A DNA stretch of 64,000 nt from Halorubrum rubrum (GCF_024494685.1 NZ_JANHDM010000006.1:62001-126000); one strand, 5' to 3'; counted from the first letter of the stretch, positions 1-9,223 are shown. The notes: generated from the sequence alone by a model not told the origin. Program-made: numbers and translations.

Positions 1-115
1 GCTCTCGGCGGACCGGCGCGAGGAACTCCGCGACCTGCTCGCGGCGTACGAGGAGGGGACGCCGGAGGAGACGGAAGCGACAAGGGAGACGGAGACGACG
101 GGGGCCTCCGAATGA
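1..115 (+). CDS. dapA: 4-hydroxy-tetrahydrodipicolinate synthase, C-terminal end (partial)
   Basis: Only the last 37 codons are in the window, read in the frame beginning at base 2. They start with LSADRREELRDLLAAYEEG, run into a Thr/Glu-rich tail and stop at TGA 113-115. The stop overlaps the ATG of dapB (112), so the two are translationally coupled. The catalytic part of the enzyme lies outside the window. The identification therefore rests on position at the head of a complete DAP operon and on the helical, charged C-terminus. DapA would condense pyruvate with aspartate semialdehyde, the first committed step to lysine. Confidence 0.6.
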   Translation, partial: LSADRREELRDLLAAYEEGTPEETEATRETETTGASE

Positions 116-969
116 CCGCCAGAAACGCGGCCGGCGACGGGTCGACCGGCGGCGGCTCCGACCCCCTCCGGATCGCCGTCACCGGTGCGGGCGGTCGGAT
201 GGGTCGGGAGGTGATCGAGGCGGCGAGGGCGCGGGCGGACGTCGCGGTCGCGCTCGCGGTCAACCGCACGCCGACGGACCCGATCGCGGGCGTCGACGTC
301 GCGGACGCGGGCCACCTCGCCGACCTGCTCGTCGACGCCGACCCCGACGTGCTCGTCGACTTCACGGGGCCCGAGTCGGCCGCCGAGTACGCCGAGACCG
401 CGGCCGAGGCGGGGGTGGCCGTCGTCACCGGCACGACGGGGTTCGACTCCGGGGGGACGGCGCGGCTCCGGGCCGCGAGCGAGGCGGTCCCCCTGCTCAA
501 GGCGTCGAACTTCGCGCGCGGCGTCGCCGCGCTGCGCCGGGCGGTCCGCGAGGCGGTCGCGGCGGTTCCCGGCTACGACGTGGAGCTGACGGAGACCCAT
601 CACAACGGGAAACGCGACGCCCCCTCGGGGACCGCGAAGACGCTCCTCGACGACGTGGAGGGCGTCCGTGAGGAGGTCCGCGGAGACCCGGCGGGAGGCG
701 ACGACCGCGACCGCCGGGTCCACGGCCGCGAGGGCGACGCGCCCCGCGAGCCGAACGAGATCGGCGTCCACGCGCGTCGCGCCGGCGACGTGACCGGCGA
801 ACACGAGGTACTGCTCGCGGGCAACCGCGAGACGCTCGCGCTCACCCACCGCGCCGGCGACCGCGGCGTGTTCGCGGCGGGCGCCCTCGACGCCGCGGCG
901 TGGCTGGTCGACCGCGACCCGGACTGGTACGACTTCGACGACGTCCTCGGTGACGGTGTGAGCGAATGA
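112..969 (+). CDS. dapB: 4-hydroxy-tetrahydrodipicolinate reductase
   Basis: 285-residue cytosolic NAD(P)H-dependent reductase, second enzyme of the diaminopimelate branch of lysine synthesis. The N-terminal Rossmann fold shows VTGAGGRMGREV at about residues 24-35. The substrate-binding signature ETHHNGKRDAPSGTAK lies near residues 161-176 and carries the catalytic His pair and the Lys. An N-terminal extension of about 20 residues rich in Gly/Ser/Asp is typical of halophile proteins. The ATG overlaps the end of dapA. The next gene, dapD, starts 62 nt downstream with its own possible promoter. Confidence 0.95.
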   Translation: MTARNAAGDGSTGGGSDPLRIAVTGAGGRMGREVIEAARARADVAVALAVNRTPTDPIAGVDVADAGHLADLLVDADPDVLVDFTGPESAAEYAETAAEAGVAVVTGTTGFDSGGTARLRAASEAVPLLKASNFARGVAALRRAVREAVAAVPGYDVELTETHHNGKRDAPSGTAKTLLDDVEGVREEVRGDPAGGDDRDRRVHGREGDAPREPNEIGVHARRAGDVTGEHEVLLAGNRETLALTHRAGDRGVFAAGALDAAAWLVDRDPDWYDFDDVLGDGVSE

Positions 970-997
970 GTGCGATAGGCATCGACACACATCGACG

Positions 998-1007
998 AAT
1001 AAATACC
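998..1007 (+). promoter_or_regulatory. TATA-like box before dapD
   Basis: AATAAATACC lies 24-33 nt before the dapD ATG at 1031, in the only sizeable gap of the lysine operon. This is the right distance for a leaderless haloarchaeal transcript. It suggests that dapD-lysA-dapF-dapE can be transcribed separately from dapAB. Read by eye only. Confidence 0.45.
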
Positions 1008-1030
1008 GTCGGTCGGCATCAGGGAGAACG

Positions 1031-1870
1031 ATGACGCTCGAATCCGACGTGTCCGACCTCTGGGAGCAGTACGAGGCCGGACTCTCGGCGGCGGAGACGA
1101 CGGCGGACGACGTGGCCGTCCTCGACGACTTCCTCGCGGCGCTGGAGGCCGGCGACGTCCGCGCCGCCGAGAAGGCCGGCGACGACGTGACGACGTGGGA
1201 GGCCAACGAGTGGGTCAAACGCGGCATCCTGCTCAACTTCGGGCTCCGCGAGACCGAGCCCCGCGAGTACGGCGGGGTGACCTACTACGACGTGTTGCCG
1301 CTCCGCGAGACCGCCGACCTCGCCGAACGGGGCACCCGCAACACGCCCGACGGCACCGTGCTCCGGCGCGGCGCGTACCTCGGGAGCGACTGTATCGTGA
1401 TGAGCCCGGCGTTCCTCAACATGGGCGCGTACGTCGGCGACGGGACGCTCGTCGACTCCTGTGACACGGTCGGCTCCTGCGCGCAGATCGGCGCGGACGT
1501 GAAACTCGGCGCGAACACCCTGATCGGCGGCGTCTTGGAGCCCATCGAGGACGCCCCGGTCGTGATCGAAGAGGGCGTCTCGCTCGGCGCAGGCTGTCGG
1601 GTCACGAGCGGGTTCCGCGTCGGCGAGAACTCCATCGTCGGCGAGAACACCCTCCTCACGCCGCGGATCCCCGTCTATGACCTCGTCGAGGAGGAGGTCG
1701 TCTACGGCCACCTCCCCGCCGAACGCCGGGCGTTCACGCGGATGGTGGAGTCCTCGGTCGGCGACCACGACCTCTTCTCGGGCGGCGCGTACAAGCCCGC
1801 GGTCGTCGCCACCGACGTGGAGGCGGAGACGCTCGAGGCGACCCGACGCGAGGGGGCGCTACGGGAATGA
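1031..1870 (+). CDS. dapD: 2,3,4,5-tetrahydropyridine-2,6-dicarboxylate N-succinyltransferase
   Basis: 279 residues. An N-terminal helical domain (about 1-95) is followed by hexapeptide repeats of a left-handed parallel beta-helix (about 105-235), for example the GAYVGDGTLVDSCDTVGSCA stretch and the LGANTLIGGVLEP stretch. This is the fold of DapD, which transfers succinyl from succinyl-CoA to tetrahydrodipicolinate. The succinylase variant of the pathway is supported by an M20 desuccinylase-type gene four genes downstream. The stop overlaps the ATG of lysA (1867). The exact acyl donor (succinyl or acetyl) is inferred from the family. Confidence 0.9.
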   Translation: MTLESDVSDLWEQYEAGLSAAETTADDVAVLDDFLAALEAGDVRAAEKAGDDVTTWEANEWVKRGILLNFGLRETEPREYGGVTYYDVLPLRETADLAERGTRNTPDGTVLRRGAYLGSDCIVMSPAFLNMGAYVGDGTLVDSCDTVGSCAQIGADVKLGANTLIGGVLEPIEDAPVVIEEGVSLGAGCRVTSGFRVGENSIVGENTLLTPRIPVYDLVEEEVVYGHLPAERRAFTRMVESSVGDHDLFSGGAYKPAVVATDVEAETLEATRREGALRE

Positions 1871-3204
1871 CGACGGAAACGGTACGCGATACGGGCGCGA
1901 ACCCGGTCGTCCGCCGCGTGAGCGACTGGGACGCCGACCGGCTCGCCGCGCTCGCCGACGAGCACGGCACGCCGCTGTACGTCCAGGACCTCGATCGGAC
2001 CCGCCAGAACTGCGAGCGCCTGCTGTCGGCGTTCCCCGACGCCGACGTGCGGTACGCCGTCAAGGCGCACACCGGCCGCGCGGTGCTGGAGACGGTCCGC
2101 GAGGCGGGACTCGACGCGGAGTGCGCCTCCGCCGGGGAGGTCGATCGGGCGCTCGCGGCCGGCTTCGGCGGCGACCGGCTCCACTACACCGCGGTCAACC
2201 CGCCCGCCCGCGACCTCGACTACGTCGTCGACGTCGTGGAGCGCGAGCCGGCGATCACGGTGACGGCCGGCGCGGTCGACACCCTCGACCGGCTGGCCGA
2301 GCGCGGCTACGACGGCCGGCTCTGTCTCCGGGTGAACCCGGGCGTCGGCGCGGGCCACCACGCGAAGGTCACCACCGGCTCGGCGCCGAAGTTCGGCGTC
2401 CCCTACGACCGCGCCGCGAGCGTCGCCCGCGAGGCGGCGGAGCGGTTCGACGTGGTGGGCGTCCACGCGCACGCGGGGTCCGGGATCGACCCGGACCAGC
2501 TCGACAGCCACCGCGAGCTCGTCGCGCGGATGGGCGACCTCGCGCGGGAACTGATCGGCGCTGAGCCTGACGGAAACGACGAACCGGATCCGCTCGACCT
2601 CGAGTACGTCGACGTCGGCGGCGGCTTCGGCGTCCCGTACCGCGAGGACGCGGAGCCCCTCGACCTCGACGCGGTCGCGGAAGCGACGCGGGACGCGGTC
2701 GGCGACCTTTCCGGACTCGCGCTCGCGATCGAGCCCGGCCGGTACGTCGTCGCGGACGCGGGGGTCCTCGTGACGCGGGTGAACACCGTGAAGCCGACGC
2801 CGGAGGGGACGGTCGTCGGCGTCGACGCCGGAATGACGGACCTGCTCCGCCCCGCGATGTACGACGCGTACCACCCGATCCGGAACCTCGGCGGCGCGGT
2901 CGACGAGCCGGACCCGGCGGACCGGGAACCCGAGCCCGTCACGGTCGCAGGACCTATCTGTGAGACCGGCGATAGCTTCGGTACGGACCGCGCGCTCGCG
3001 CGGCCGGCCCGCGGGGACCTCCTCGCGGTCGGCGTCGCGGGCGCGTACGGATACGAGATGGCGAACCAGTACAACTCGCGGCCGCGGCCCGCGGAGGTCG
3101 CGCTCGCGGACGGGAAGGCGACGGTCGTCCGGCGGCGCGAGCGGCTCGTGGACCTCACAACGGTCGAGCGGGAGGCGACCGGAGCGGAGGTGGCCGACCG
3201 ATGA
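1867..3204 (+). CDS. lysA: Diaminopimelate decarboxylase
   Basis: 445 residues, fold-type III PLP enzyme converting meso-diaminopimelate to L-lysine. The PLP Lys sits in VRYAVKAHTG (Lys66). The glycine-rich phosphate-binding loop is YVDVGGGFGVPY near residue 250. The substrate-side cysteine motif GPICETGDSFG is near residue 362. Length fits LysA. Its start overlaps dapD and its stop overlaps dapF by four bases (ATGA), consistent with tight co-translation. Confidence 0.95.
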   Translation: MTTETVRDTGANPVVRRVSDWDADRLAALADEHGTPLYVQDLDRTRQNCERLLSAFPDADVRYAVKAHTGRAVLETVREAGLDAECASAGEVDRALAAGFGGDRLHYTAVNPPARDLDYVVDVVEREPAITVTAGAVDTLDRLAERGYDGRLCLRVNPGVGAGHHAKVTTGSAPKFGVPYDRAASVAREAAERFDVVGVHAHAGSGIDPDQLDSHRELVARMGDLARELIGAEPDGNDEPDPLDLEYVDVGGGFGVPYREDAEPLDLDAVAEATRDAVGDLSGLALAIEPGRYVVADAGVLVTRVNTVKPTPEGTVVGVDAGMTDLLRPAMYDAYHPIRNLGGAVDEPDPADREPEPVTVAGPICETGDSFGTDRALARPARGDLLAVGVAGAYGYEMANQYNSRPRPAEVALADGKATVVRRRERLVDLTTVEREATGAEVADR

Positions 3205-4175
3205 GCACCCACGCCGTCCCGGTGGAGAAGTACCACGGCACCGGCAACGACTTTCTCGTGGTCGACGCCGGCGAGGGCGTCGGCGACCGATCGGCGTTCG
3301 CGCGGGCGTACTGTGACCGCGAGACCGGGATCTCGGCCGAGACGGTCGACGGCGCGGGCAGGGAGGGGGACGCGACCGGCGACGCGTCCTCGGGCCGCCG
3401 CGGGGCCGACGGCGTCCTCTTTTTAGAGATCGGCGAGCGCTACCGACCCACCCGCGTCGTGATGACGCTCGTCCAGCCGGACGGCTCGACGGCCGCCATG
3501 TGCGGCAACGGCGCGCGCGTCGTCGCCCGGTGGGCGCACGACCGGACCGGCGACCACGAGTTCATGATCGACACGCAGGCGGGGACCCGCCGGGCGACCG
3601 TGAGCCCCGACGGAAGCGAGGCGACCATCGAGATGGGGACGCCGCGGTTCGATCCCGCCTCGGTCCCCGTCGACCGCGACGAGCCGCTCGTCGAGGAGGA
3701 GACCGAGGGGCTGGTCGTCACCGCGGTCGACACCGGCGTCCCGCACGCCGTGTCGTTCTTCGAGGGCGGCCGCGGCGACCCGGATGGGATCGATAGCGTC
3801 GATCTCGACGCGGTCGCGCCCCCGGTCAGGCACGCGGACGTCTTCCCGCAGGGCGCGAACGTGAACCTCGCGGCGGTCGTCGACGCGGGCGGCGGGGACG
3901 AGCGGGGACGTGACGGGGACGGCCACGAGACCCCGGCCGTCATCGACCAGCGAACCTTCGAGCGCGGCGTCGAGGGGGAGACGCGTTCGTGCGGCACCGG
4001 CGCGGTCGCGATCGTCGCGGTCGCGCGTCGGCTGGGGCTGATCGACGGCGACACGGCCGTGACCCGGCCGCCGGGCGGCGAGCTGCGCATCACGGTCCCG
4101 GACGACGACCACGCGACGCTGACCGGCCCGGTCGCCCGCGAGTTCTCGGGGCGGGTCGCGGCCGATCCGCGATGA
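3201..4175 (+). CDS. dapF: Diaminopimelate epimerase
   Basis: 324 residues. PLP-independent racemase interconverting LL- and meso-diaminopimelate. Both catalytic cysteines are visible: Cys101 in AAMCGNGARV and Cys264 in TRSCGTGAVAI. The N-terminal KYHGTGNDFLV motif is also present. Compared with bacterial DapF, the loop that normally reads roughly R-x-x-G-x-GADG is interrupted between CDRETGI (about 38-44) and GADGVLF (about 68-74) by about 23 hydrophilic residues. A Gly/Asp-rich insert also occurs near 230-242. The 3' end overlaps dapE. Confidence 0.95.
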   Translation: MSTHAVPVEKYHGTGNDFLVVDAGEGVGDRSAFARAYCDRETGISAETVDGAGREGDATGDASSGRRGADGVLFLEIGERYRPTRVVMTLVQPDGSTAAMCGNGARVVARWAHDRTGDHEFMIDTQAGTRRATVSPDGSEATIEMGTPRFDPASVPVDRDEPLVEEETEGLVVTAVDTGVPHAVSFFEGGRGDPDGIDSVDLDAVAPPVRHADVFPQGANVNLAAVVDAGGGDERGRDGDGHETPAVIDQRTFERGVEGETRSCGTGAVAIVAVARRLGLIDGDTAVTRPPGGELRITVPDDDHATLTGPVAREFSGRVAADPR

Positions 4176-5428
4176 CCGACGCGACCGACGACGCCGACGC
4201 CTCGCCCGCGCTCGACGCGACGGATTTCGACCCGGTCGGATTCCTCGAGACGGCGGTCGCGACCCCCTCACACGAGGACGTCGAGGGAATGCGTCGGCTG
4301 CTCGTGGAGACGCTCGAGGAGTTCGGCGTCGACGCCGCGGTCGACGACGCCGGCTGCGTCCTCGCGCGAAAGTCCTCGCCGGCCCCGGAGGAGGGGCCGC
4401 ACGTCGTCGCGAACACGCATATCGACACCGTCACCCCACACGTCGCCTTCGAGCGCGACCGCGGGGCGACCGGCCCGGAGGCGGGAGAAACGGAGGGGTC
4501 GGACGGAACCGGCCCCGCGGACGTGATCCGCGGCCGCGGGGCGTGTGACGCCAAGGGGCCGCTCGCGGCGCTCCTGTACGGCTTCCTCGCAACGGATCCG
4601 GCGCGCGGCCGGCTCACGCTGGCGGTGACGCCCGACGAGGAGACGCTCTCCCGCGGGGCCGCGGCGCTGACCGGCAAGCTACCGGGGACCGAGGACGGAC
4701 TCGACGGAGACCAGTACCTCGTCGGCGAACCCACCGGGCTGGACGCCTGTACGGCCGCGAAGGGGCGATTCCAGGGCCGCGTCGAGCTCTCGGGGGAGGC
4801 GGCACACGCCGCGGAGTTCGCGGGCGCGAACGCGGTCGCGGCCGCCGAGGGGGCGCTCTCCGCGATCCGGCGGTTCGACGCGGACGCGGACGACCACCCG
4901 CAGCTCGGCCCGCCGAAGCTCACGCCGACCGTCGTCGAGGGCGGCGGCGCGACGAACCAGGTGCCGGCCGACTGCGCGGTCACGGTCGACCGGCGGAGCG
5001 TTCCCCCGGAGACCGCGGAGGGGTTCCGGAGTGGGCTCGAGGACGCGGTCCGGGCGGCGATCGGCGGGATGGACGGGAGCGCGGCGACCGTCGACGTCGA
5101 CGTGGCCCTCACCGACCGCGAATCGCCGTTCTTCGAGGCGTTCTCGACCGACCCGGACCACGAGTTCGTCGGCACCGTCGCGGAGGCGGCGCGGGCGGCG
5201 GCCGCGGACGCCGGACTCCCGGCCGGTCGCGGCGGCGCGGTCCGCCCGTTCGGCGCGGCCACGGAGGCGTCGTACTTCGCGCCGGCACCCACGGTCGTCT
5301 TCGGGCCGGGCGACCTCGCGGACGACGCCGGCGCGGTCGCCCACGCCGAACGCGAGTACGTCAGGGTTCGGGAGGTCGAAGCCGCGGCCGCGACGGTCGC
5401 GGAGGTCCTCGATCGGACGCTCGGCTGA
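4172..5428 (+). CDS. dapE: M20-family deacylase, probable succinyl-diaminopimelate desuccinylase
   Basis: The ATG at 4172 overlaps the dapF stop (ATGA), giving 418 residues. An earlier in-frame start would run far back into dapF and is not needed. The two-metal M20 peptidase signature is visible: NTHIDTV (His ligand), GRGACDAKGPLAA (bridging Asp), DEETLS (general-base Glu) and GEPTG. In this operon the likely job is hydrolysis of N-succinyl-LL-diaminopimelate to diaminopimelate and succinate. LysK-like carboxypeptidases share the fold, so the substrate comes from gene context. It is the last gene of the lysine operon. Confidence 0.87.
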   Translation: MTDATDDADASPALDATDFDPVGFLETAVATPSHEDVEGMRRLLVETLEEFGVDAAVDDAGCVLARKSSPAPEEGPHVVANTHIDTVTPHVAFERDRGATGPEAGETEGSDGTGPADVIRGRGACDAKGPLAALLYGFLATDPARGRLTLAVTPDEETLSRGAAALTGKLPGTEDGLDGDQYLVGEPTGLDACTAAKGRFQGRVELSGEAAHAAEFAGANAVAAAEGALSAIRRFDADADDHPQLGPPKLTPTVVEGGGATNQVPADCAVTVDRRSVPPETAEGFRSGLEDAVRAAIGGMDGSAATVDVDVALTDRESPFFEAFSTDPDHEFVGTVAEAARAAAADAGLPAGRGGAVRPFGAATEASYFAPAPTVVFGPGDLADDAGAVAHAEREYVRVREVEAAAATVAEVLDRTLG

Positions 5429-5477
5429 GGCGGGGCGCTCGATTGAGGCGGGTTCGCGGGAGCGGTTCTCCCCCGCG

Positions 5478-5867
5478 CTACCCGACGAAGAAGTCGATCG
5501 CGTTGCCCTTCGACTGGCCCTTGTACAGCTCCGAGTAGCCGCAGTTCGCACAGGAGACGACGACGAACCGGCGGTTCTGGACGTCGAACAGCTTCGTGAG
5601 TCCCGTCCCGCTCGTCGCTATCTCGTCGGTCTCGGTCGCCTCGCTGCCACATTTAGGACATCCCGGATCGCCGTCCGAGCCGAGCGTCTCCGGATCGGGG
5701 TCGGCACGGCTCTCGTTCCAGGCGCGGGTCCCCTCGTCGTACTCCGCTCTGCCGGGTCCGGGGCCGTCGTCGGTGGAGTCGGTGTCGGCGGAGCCGGTCT
5801 GCGGTGGTTCGTCGTCGGTCGAGTCGTCGCCGAAGACGGAGTAACTCGTGTCGTCGTCGGAGGGCAT
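5478..5867 (-). CDS. Zn-ribbon nucleic-acid-binding-like protein (YpzJ/COG3478 type)
   Basis: 129 residues. The first 65 residues are disordered and very acidic (repeated Asp/Ser/Thr). The C-terminal half has CPKCG near residue 70, then TGLTKLFDVQNRRF, and VSCANCGYSELYKG. These are two CxxC knuckles around a conserved LFDVQN core, as in the small bacterial YpzJ family. Function in the cell is unknown; nucleic-acid binding is only predicted for the family. It is convergent with the lysine operon and has its own TATA-like box. Confidence 0.75.
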   Translation of the reverse strand: MPSDDDTSYSVFGDDSTDDEPPQTGSADTDSTDDGPGPGRAEYDEGTRAWNESRADPDPETLGSDGDPGCPKCGSEATETDEIATSGTGLTKLFDVQNRRFVVVSCANCGYSELYKGQSKGNAIDFFVG

Positions 5868-5888
5868 CGTCTCGACCCAGGCTCGTCG

Positions 5889-5896
5889 TTAATAAA
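5889..5896 (-). promoter_or_regulatory. TATA-like box for the Zn-ribbon gene
   Basis: On the minus strand TTTATTAA lies 22-29 nt before the ATG at 5867, the spacing of a leaderless haloarchaeal promoter. Confidence 0.5.
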
Positions 5897-5927
5897 GCCT
5901 TTCCGGCGGTCGCGGGGGCGTCCGGAA

Positions 5928-6596
5928 TCATCTCCGTTCGACGCCCACGAAGTACGCCGGGTTACTGCTCCATCGACGCTCGAACGTCGTCCGGATGGCG
6001 AAGACGACGTCCCACCCGTCGACGGCCCGGAATCGGGCCCGGAGTTCGTCGGGCGATATCCCGTACGACCCTCCACCGGCGCGGCGGGCGTCACCGAGTA
6101 CGCAGTACAACCCCCCGCTCGGGACGACCGCCGACAGCCCGTCGACGAACCGATCCCGTTCGCCGTCTCCGAGGACGTGGAGCATCGCCGAGTCGACGAC
6201 GGTTCGGAAGGAGAACCCGGCGTCCCGGAGCCCGTCGAGATCCAGCGCGTCCCAGACGAGGAAGTGCGCGGGCACCCGCCGCCAGCGCGCTTTCTCGGCA
6301 GCCTGCCGGATGGCGAGCCGTGAGAGGTCGATGCCGAGGACTTCGTGGCCCTGTCGAGCGAGAAACAGCGAGAGCTCGCCGGTGCCACAGCCGACGTCGA
6401 GAACCGGCTCGCGGACGAGTCCGACCTCGGCCAGACGGACGAACGCCCGCTGTGGTCGACCGATGTCCCAGTTCGGGACGCCGGCGTACGCCGCATCGTA
6501 CACGTGGGCGATGGGGCGATCGGGCGGGGGACCGGTCCCGGCCATCACCCCGTCACCGCCGGTGATCGCATGGAGGCCGGTTCCGCGGGCGGCCAC
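5928..6596 (-). CDS. SAM-dependent methyltransferase (class I)
   Basis: 222 residues if the first ATG is used. A start at residue 18 (MAGTGPP, top base 6545) is equally plausible because the first 17 residues are not conserved-looking. Motif I is clear: PVLDVGCGTGELSLFLA near residues 64-80, with the acidic GIDLS end of strand 2. The remainder resembles small-molecule methyltransferases of the TehB/Methyltransf_25 type, with a SAMLHVLGDGE segment. Substrate unknown. It stands alone between a Zn-ribbon gene and an ABC exporter. Confidence 0.8.
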   Translation of the reverse strand: MAARGTGLHAITGGDGVMAGTGPPPDRPIAHVYDAAYAGVPNWDIGRPQRAFVRLAEVGLVREPVLDVGCGTGELSLFLARQGHEVLGIDLSRLAIRQAAEKARWRRVPAHFLVWDALDLDGLRDAGFSFRTVVDSAMLHVLGDGERDRFVDGLSAVVPSGGLYCVLGDARRAGGGSYGISPDELRARFRAVDGWDVVFAIRTTFERRWSSNPAYFVGVERR

Positions 6597-6678
6597 CTAG
6601 TGGTTCCGGCCCGACCGCCCGTGGCCGATACCCGCGCCGGCCGGGGCGGGCCGGATCGTCCGTAACCGGTCCGATCGT

Positions 6679-8607
6679 TCATTCCGTCTCCTCGTCGTCG
6701 AAGTCCACGACCGCCTGCCGGCGGAGCGCACGTTCGAGGAACTCCCGCGGTAGTGACGCGATATCGCCGGTCTGGACGCGCCAGAAGTTCGCGTACAGCC
6801 CGTCCCGTTTCAACAGTCCCTCGTGAGTACCGTCCTCGACCACTCTGCCGTCGTCCAACACGAGGACCCGGTCCGCCGTCCGGACGGTCGAGAGCCGATG
6901 GGCGATGACGAAGGTCGTCCGGTCGGCGGCGAACTCGGCGAGCCGGTCCTGGATGAGCGCCTCGGTTTCGGTGTCCACCGCCGACGTCGCCTCGTCGAGG
7001 ACGAGGATCGCGGGGTCCTTCAGCATCGTCCGGGCGAGCGCCAGGCGCTGGCGTTGGCCGCCGGAGAGTTTCACGCCCCGTTCGCCGACCGGGGTGTCGT
7101 ATCCCCGCGGGAGGTTCCGGATGAACTCGTGGGCTTGGGCCCGGCGGGCGGCCCGCTCGACCGCCTCGTCGCTCGCGTCGAAGGTTCCGTAGCGGACGTT
7201 CTCTCGAACGGTCCCGTAAAAGAGGAACGGCTCCTGGCTGACGTAGCCGATCGACCGTCGGAGACTCCGTAGCGTCACGTCCCGAACGTCCTGGCCGTCG
7301 ATCCGAACGACCCCCTCGTCGACGTCGTACAGCCGCGGGAGCAGTTTCAGGAGCGTCGACTTGCCGGCGCCGGTCGGCCCGACCACGCCGACAGTCGTCC
7401 CGCCCGCGACGTCGACGTCGACGTCGGTGAGCACGGTCTCGTCCGAGTAGGCGAAGCGGACCCCGTCGTAGGTTACGGCACCCTCGTCGACCTCGAGGGG
7501 ACGGGCGTCGGGACGGTCCCCGACCGCGGGCTCCCGAGAGAGGATCCCCTGGACGCGACTGCCGGCGGCCTTGGCCCGCTCGTAGTCGTCGACGACGTCC
7601 CCGAGCCGGATGATCGGCCAGAGGAACTGCTGGGCGTATATGACGAACGTGACGAACGCCCCTGGGGTGAGCGTCCCCGTCAGGCCGAGCGGCGGGCGTT
7701 CCAGCACCCACAACCCGCCGACGAGGAAGGTTATCGCGAACCCGATCCCGGAGATCACGTTCAGCCCCGGGAAGTAGGTGATCCGGACCCTGATCGCCGA
7801 GAGGTTGGCGGCGAGGTACTCGTCGGAGGCCTCGGCCACCCGCGCCGTCTCGAACCGCTCTGCGCCCTCGCTTTTGATCACCTCGATGCCGCTGACGTTG
7901 TTCTCCAGCCGGGAGTTGAGGTCGCCGATCTCCTCGCGGATCGAGAGGTAGCGCGGTTCGATGAGTCGGGTGAAAACCAGGGTGAAGGCGGCGAGTATCG
8001 GGAGCGGAAACAGGGTGACCGCCGTCAGCGGGACGTTCAGCCCGACGAGGATCAACCCGATGCCGCCGACGGTCGCGAGAACCCACAGCGTCGCGCTCAG
8101 CCCGTCCTCCAGGAACGTCTCCAGCGCGTTGACGTCGTTGTTGAGGACGCTCATGAGATCGCCCGTCCGACGCCCGGTGAAGTACGCGAGTTCGAGGTCC
8201 TGGAGGTGCTCGTAGGCGTCCACCCGGAGGTCCCGCTGGACGCGCTGGGCGAAGACGCTCCAGCCCCAGTCCTCGACCCAGGAGGCGACGGCACCGGCGA
8301 GGGTGGCTCCGAGGAGGATCGCGATCGAGAAGTACAACTGCTCGGCGTCGGTTTCCGGGACGAACGCCTCCGGCACCAGGGGGAACGCGAAGGGTCGCTC
8401 GGCGAGGAAGATCGCGTCGACGGCCAGTCCGATGACGAACGCCGGGACCAGTCCGAACGCCCGACCGAGGACCGTCGCGACCGCGCCGAGGACGGCGTAC
8501 CGGCGGCCGGTTCCGTACTCGGCGTAGAGCTGCCAGATCGGGTTCTCCCTCCACGATCCCGGCACCTCCGGGTCGACGTCGGCCGGGGGGTCCCGGTCCG
8601 TGCTCAT
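6679..8607 (-). CDS. ABC exporter, fused permease and ATPase
   Basis: Start at MSTDRD (8607); an upstream in-frame ATG adds only 12 unlikely residues. 642 residues. The N-terminal six-helix ABC transmembrane domain covers about 40-330. The nucleotide-binding domain covers about 370-620, with Walker A GPTGAGKST, signature LSGGQRQR, Walker B ILVLDEATSAVD and switch His in IAHRLST. This is the half-transporter (MsbA/LmrA) architecture, which works as a dimer in the membrane and exports lipid or hydrophobic compounds. The substrate cannot be told. A short acidic tail ends DFDDEETE. No partner gene is adjacent. Confidence 0.9.
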   Translation of the reverse strand: MSTDRDPPADVDPEVPGSWRENPIWQLYAEYGTGRRYAVLGAVATVLGRAFGLVPAFVIGLAVDAIFLAERPFAFPLVPEAFVPETDAEQLYFSIAILLGATLAGAVASWVEDWGWSVFAQRVQRDLRVDAYEHLQDLELAYFTGRRTGDLMSVLNNDVNALETFLEDGLSATLWVLATVGGIGLILVGLNVPLTAVTLFPLPILAAFTLVFTRLIEPRYLSIREEIGDLNSRLENNVSGIEVIKSEGAERFETARVAEASDEYLAANLSAIRVRITYFPGLNVISGIGFAITFLVGGLWVLERPPLGLTGTLTPGAFVTFVIYAQQFLWPIIRLGDVVDDYERAKAAGSRVQGILSREPAVGDRPDARPLEVDEGAVTYDGVRFAYSDETVLTDVDVDVAGGTTVGVVGPTGAGKSTLLKLLPRLYDVDEGVVRIDGQDVRDVTLRSLRRSIGYVSQEPFLFYGTVRENVRYGTFDASDEAVERAARRAQAHEFIRNLPRGYDTPVGERGVKLSGGQRQRLALARTMLKDPAILVLDEATSAVDTETEALIQDRLAEFAADRTTFVIAHRLSTVRTADRVLVLDDGRVVEDGTHEGLLKRDGLYANFWRVQTGDIASLPREFLERALRRQAVVDFDDEETE

Positions 8608-8742
8608 ACTACCCTCCCTGTCCTGCCCAGGACAAGAGGGCACGGGTGACGGTAACCCTGTGTCCGGTCTCTCCAGGCGACACCGTTTCCGACCGGAACG
8701 GTCCGTCCGCGGTCGGGCGTCCGTACCGTCCCGTCCGGCTGC

Positions 8743-9165
8743 TCAGCCCGCATCGCGAACCACCCACGCCGGACCTGGCGGCGGGAGGTCCGCGATCGCG
8801 GCACGGAGTTCTCTCGCCGCCGTCCACGGGAAGTGCCGATCGTGCGATTCGAACCGCGTTTCGTGTCGAACGTACGTGTCACGTGCGCCATCGACCGGTC
8901 GGGTTCGGATATGCCGGTTCCACGGGAGGACTTGAAGCCGATCCTCGACGGCGAACAGCAGGAAGGCGGCCGTGGCGGGCCCGAAGGACGAACCGTACTC
9001 CTCCGGCCGGAACGAGGCCGTCACGCGCTCCTCATCGCCGTCGGACGGGGCGTCTCCCTCGGTGTCGGCGTCCGAGCCGTCGACGACCGTCGCCACGCTC
9101 GGATCGTCGACGGCGACGGTCAGGTCGTACGCGCCGACGCCGCCGGGATCGGCGCGATCGATTCG
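8743..9165 (-). pseudogene. Possible surface-protein (cohesin-like) remnant
   Basis: An open frame on the minus strand runs from a TGA at 9166-9168 down to the stop at 8743, with no ATG; a GTG at 9096 is the only start-like codon. Its first part contains GGVGAYDLTVAVDDPSVATV. That looks like the middle of the cohesin-like beta domain found in haloarchaeal secreted and surface proteins. The following residues, up to about GSSFGPATA, still look coding; the last 60 do not. There is no signal peptide and no rest of the domain. I read it as a truncated, frame-disrupted relic; resemblance is from memory. The remainder of 8608-9223 holds nothing I can support. Confidence 0.35.
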
Positions 9166-9223
9166 TCACGCGCCTCGGCCACGGGCGCGATCGATTACGT
9201 CGGTAGTCCGACCGGTGCCCCGG

